Assembly (NCBI GenBank): GCA_028706255.1
Contig: JAQWBS010000001.1
Coordinates: 408,563 to 472,562, forward strand
Direction of reading: 5' to 3'
Length of the DNA: 64,000 nt
From: Alphaproteobacteria bacterium
Lineage (GTDB): Bacteria > Pseudomonadota > Alphaproteobacteria > RF32 > CAG-239
The notes under the pieces are model-generated. The model was not told the origin of the DNA, ran no database searches, and was given only the letters and a program-made list of their open reading frames with translations. How positions within the stretch are numbered: position 1 is the stretch's first letter; the number at the start of each line of letters is the position of its first letter. Below, in pieces: positions 61,754 through 64,000 of this stretch. The translations under genes and the position numbers were made by a program.

Positions 61754-62401
61754 CTAAAGCGGCGGAATATTAAGTTGAGCAATTTCACCAGGCTTGATTT
61801 TAACATTAGAATATCTAATGTTTCCTGTTTCAATCACAAAGCGTTGTCTGCCCGTTAATTGGGAAGCCAAGTCATAAAAATCTCTAGCATTAAGCTCTTG
61901 ACGTTGCGGATTCATTAGATATAACACGCAACCTTGAGTTCTCTCTGTAAGGCCACATCTTGCTCTGCCACGAGGAATTTCGGAGTTGCTGATAACACCT
62001 TGAAGGCCATTACGCACAACTTTTTCATCCGAAAACAATGTTTTTGTAAAGATAAATCCAAGAAAAAGCCCAGCAATTGCCGCCAAGATAATAGAATAAG
62101 TTGTAAATAAATCACCTACCATGAATTTGTTTGATTTATTATTTGCATATAAATCTTCATCTTTAATAAAATTAGGTTGTTTATCTTCTTCATCAAGATA
62201 AGAGTCTAGATTGAAAGCATCTTGACTAACAGGCACGAAAGAATCTTGTTCGTCTTCAAAAGAGCTCAAAACCACAGCTTTTTGAGGTGTTGAGTTGTTT
62301 TCTGAAGCGTTCAAAGGTCGTTTAACAGGTCTTTTAACCTTTTTAAGTCTAGGACGTTCAGGTGCTACATTGTTATTTTTATCTTCATCAAAGCCAGACA
62401 T
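61754..62401 (-). CDS. Single-TM protein of the envelope module, unknown
   Basis: The 215-residue product has an N-terminal disordered, Lys/Arg/Pro-rich cytoplasmic region (about 1-95), one membrane helix (about 100-122, TTYSIILAAIAGLFLGFIF) and a periplasmic domain with a cysteine pair (RARCGLTERTQGCVLYLMN) and a C-terminal beta-rich tail (YSNVKIKPGEIAQLNIPP). No family recognised. It starts 12 bp after the secretin-like gene and is probably part of the same machine. Confidence 0.6.
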   Translation of the reverse strand: MSGFDEDKNNNVAPERPRLKKVKRPVKRPLNASENNSTPQKAVVLSSFEDEQDSFVPVSQDAFNLDSYLDEEDKQPNFIKDEDLYANNKSNKFMVGDLFTTYSIILAAIAGLFLGFIFTKTLFSDEKVVRNGLQGVISNSEIPRGRARCGLTERTQGCVLYLMNPQRQELNARDFYDLASQLTGRQRFVIETGNIRYSNVKIKPGEIAQLNIPPL

Positions 62402-62412
62402 CTGCCTACCCC

Positions 62413-63672
62413 TTATAAATTATTAATGATATTGCTGTTGGTTTTAACCGTGCGGATAATTCTTGGAACAATGAAAACCACAGTTTCAGATTTTGGTTTA
62501 TCCACGCCAAAAATGCCATTTGGAATACCAATAATTAGGAAGTTTTCTCCCAACTTGCTTCGCACATTAAATTGAGTAATCTGACCTTTTGTTGCTTCTA
62601 AAGTGATGTCAGAGTAAATTCTATGTTTATCTTCCAGTGAAGATTTTGCCAAGATGGATAAATCTTGCTCAACCACATCTCTGCTGCCACATTTACCAAT
62701 GTCAAATCTTGCAAACCATTGGTTTGGGACAACGAATTTTCCTTCTCCAACCGGCATAACCATAGCTTGTCCACCAAGGAAGTGTCTTAAAGTTGAAATG
62801 TTCAAGTCATTAGAAGTTGTTAGAACTCTACCAATTACCCCTGTTTTAGCTGTTTTGATTGTGCCAAATTCAAATGTTTTGAGAAGTTCTTGCCAGTCTA
62901 CATCATTTTTATGGTCATATGGATAAATTCTGAACAAGCTAATGTCGTAAACGATTAAAGTTGGGTCGTTATCAAAGCTAGCAATGAGTTGCTGAATTTT
63001 GTTTCTTAATTCATAGTCAGCAGTAAAAGTAATTGAATATTCCGCCCAGTCAGTTGTAATATCTGTGATACCAGCACCACGTAAAACGTCTAAAAGCCCT
63101 AGCATAATTGGTCTTGATTTTGGCGCGTAAAGGCTAAAGCTAGCTTTATGACTAATGGTGAGTGTTTTTTTGTTATCATCATAGGAGTAATAAACATCAG
63201 CCGCTTCTGTAATCATATTAACAACTTCTGAAAACTCTCCTCGTAGGTTTTCTGCCGCAATTTTAGCATATGGTCCATCTTTGGCAATCAGTTTTAGTCC
63301 TGCTTCTTTGGTGAGTTTTAACAATGCTTTTTCAGCAGGCATTGTTTCAAAAGAAAAGCCTGTCACTTCAAATCTTGGCAACATATCATTGCGACCATTC
63401 TTTACCAAATTAAAGGTTTTAACGTTAAATGGCAAAGTGGTAATCATCTCTTGGGTTTTCCAGTTAACATTGCAACGCAATGGTGTTTCTAAGTCTAAGG
63501 AACTTGCCCCTTTTGAGGTCCTTATAATTTCAGGAGATTGTGGAAAAATAACTTCCGCAGTAATTTGCTCTTCTTCAGGCAAAAAGCGAGGTTGCTCATT
63601 TTGGGCACAGCTTCCAAGGAAGAAAGTGATTAAGGAAAAAGCAATTAGATTTTTCAGTTTCATGGCATTCAT
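62413..63672 (-). CDS. Secretin-like lipoprotein, short
   Basis: I prefer ATG 63672 to 63690, as it gives a standard lipoprotein leader (lipobox LGSC). The 419-residue product has an N-terminal STN/N0-like region (about 95-170; FEVTGFSFETMPAEKALLKLTKEAG), a TITHKASFSLY strand, then an N1-like region. The C-terminal region has YDISLFRIYP, ANxQ-type LEATKGQITQFNVRSKLGENF and VVFIVPRII, the ending of secretin-type proteins. It is shorter than PilN. It may be a second secretin, or a secretin-domain adaptor for the VirB machine. Confidence 0.6.
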   Translation of the reverse strand: MNAMKLKNLIAFSLITFFLGSCAQNEQPRFLPEEEQITAEVIFPQSPEIIRTSKGASSLDLETPLRCNVNWKTQEMITTLPFNVKTFNLVKNGRNDMLPRFEVTGFSFETMPAEKALLKLTKEAGLKLIAKDGPYAKIAAENLRGEFSEVVNMITEAADVYYSYDDNKKTLTISHKASFSLYAPKSRPIMLGLLDVLRGAGITDITTDWAEYSITFTADYELRNKIQQLIASFDNDPTLIVYDISLFRIYPYDHKNDVDWQELLKTFEFGTIKTAKTGVIGRVLTTSNDLNISTLRHFLGGQAMVMPVGEGKFVVPNQWFARFDIGKCGSRDVVEQDLSILAKSSLEDKHRIYSDITLEATKGQITQFNVRSKLGENFLIIGIPNGIFGVDKPKSETVVFIVPRIIRTVKTNSNIINNL

Positions 63673-63679
63673 AATTTTA

Positions 63680-64000
63680 TCAAACCTCATCTTTTGTCGG
63701 CAAATTTTGTCTGTTGGCTTCGTTCACTGGTTTCTTGATTTTGACAATTTTTCTATGTTCACTCATTTGTTTTTCTTTCATGAGCTTGTCAACAATTTCA
63801 TCCATCTTCATTCCGGCACCTTCAGTTGGGTCAAAAAGTTTTTCATTATTTCCGCCTCCCAAAAGGTCTTTCATCTTTTCCAGCTCTTTATTGTCGTCTT
63901 TAATCATCTCTGGAGATGAATTATGCATGAGCTCGTCTTTATATTCTTTTAAGTTCTTTTTAAGGGCAGCAAATCCACCAGCAATTTTCTTCTCAACAAG
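63680..64000 (-). CDS. Partial gene of unknown function at window edge
   Basis: The frame is open from the window end to the stop at 63680 (107 residues seen); the start lies beyond 64000. The visible part is charged and mostly helical, with KKIAGGFAALKKNLKEYKDEL, a GGGNNEKLFDPTEGAGMKMDEIV loop and a basic tail. Nothing in it marks a family. Its stop overlaps the start region of the secretin-like gene, so it is translationally linked. It could be any envelope or secretion component. Confidence 0.5.
   Translation of the reverse strand, partial: LVEKKIAGGFAALKKNLKEYKDELMHNSSPEMIKDDNKELEKMKDLLGGGNNEKLFDPTEGAGMKMDEIVDKLMKEKQMSEHRKIVKIKKPVNEANRQNLPTKDEV

Overview
The window is AT-rich DNA from a Gram-negative bacterium, most likely an uncultured low-GC alphaproteobacterium of the kind seen in gut and host-associated metagenomes. 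This placement is inferred. It rests on the gene order mlaE-mlaF-radA-cvpA, a small lipoprotein of the alphaproteobacterial CG-K-x-APEP type, dispersed palindromic intergenic repeats, and a VirB-class secretion locus. No rRNA or other phylogenetic marker is present.

Positions 1-21,200 are mostly chromosomal housekeeping and small unknown genes: the end of a GNAT acetyltransferase, a rhodanese-DUF2892 protein, a formate/nitrite transporter, a DUF2914 protein, a UDG-fold protein, three tRNAs (Ser-GGA, Ala-GGC, Arg-CCT), an M20 peptidase, a bacterial SH3 protein, mlaE/mlaF, radA, cvpA, a nitronate monooxygenase-family enzyme, a VWA-PP2C-kinase module related to the TerY-associated triad, a thioredoxin-like protein and gpt. 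Two tRNA loci carry signs of past insertion or duplication. A 17-bp copy of the tRNA-Ser 3' end lies about 950 bp away across a single unrecognised gene. Beside tRNA-Arg is a partial copy interrupted by about 110 bp.

Positions 21,200-34,700 (minus strand) hold a type IVb pilus operon of the R64/TCP kind, transcribed right to left: an OmpA-like envelope protein, a TcpQ/PilL-like lipoprotein, PilN secretin, PilO, PilP, PilQ assembly ATPase, PilR platform protein, a pilin-like protein that lacks a prepilin cleavage site, two near-paralogous pilins, a third divergent pilin, and a PilT/DotB-like ATPase.

Positions 35,000-61,200 (plus strand, divergent from the pilus operon) hold a VirB-type type IV secretion apparatus: three VirB2-like proteins (one a 735-residue fusion), VirB3, VirB4, four exported proteins of unknown family (three of them coiled-coil-rich, one 1381 residues), two VirB8 paralogues around a VirB7-like lipoprotein, a VirB9 with an apparent C-terminal SPOR domain, and VirB11. 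In place of VirB10 there are two very large adjacent proteins (1138 and 1472 residues), both filled with a roughly 20-residue DG-x-VVD-x-x-GN-x-IG repeat. The first carries an inner-membrane anchor and an ASH-like domain. The second carries a Sec signal and the VirB10/TrbI C-terminal domain. This split, repeat-built scaffold is the most unusual thing in the window. No VirD4, VirB6, VirB1 or relaxase is visible.

Positions 61,200-64,000 (minus strand) carry a P-loop kinase and three genes that look envelope- or secretion-related: a single-TM protein, a short secretin-like lipoprotein, and a gene truncated by the window edge. The simplest reading is a cell-envelope machine that pairs a VirB secretion channel with a type IVb pilus. 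Its substrates are not identified. The 695-residue protein at 4990-7077 is one speculative effector candidate.
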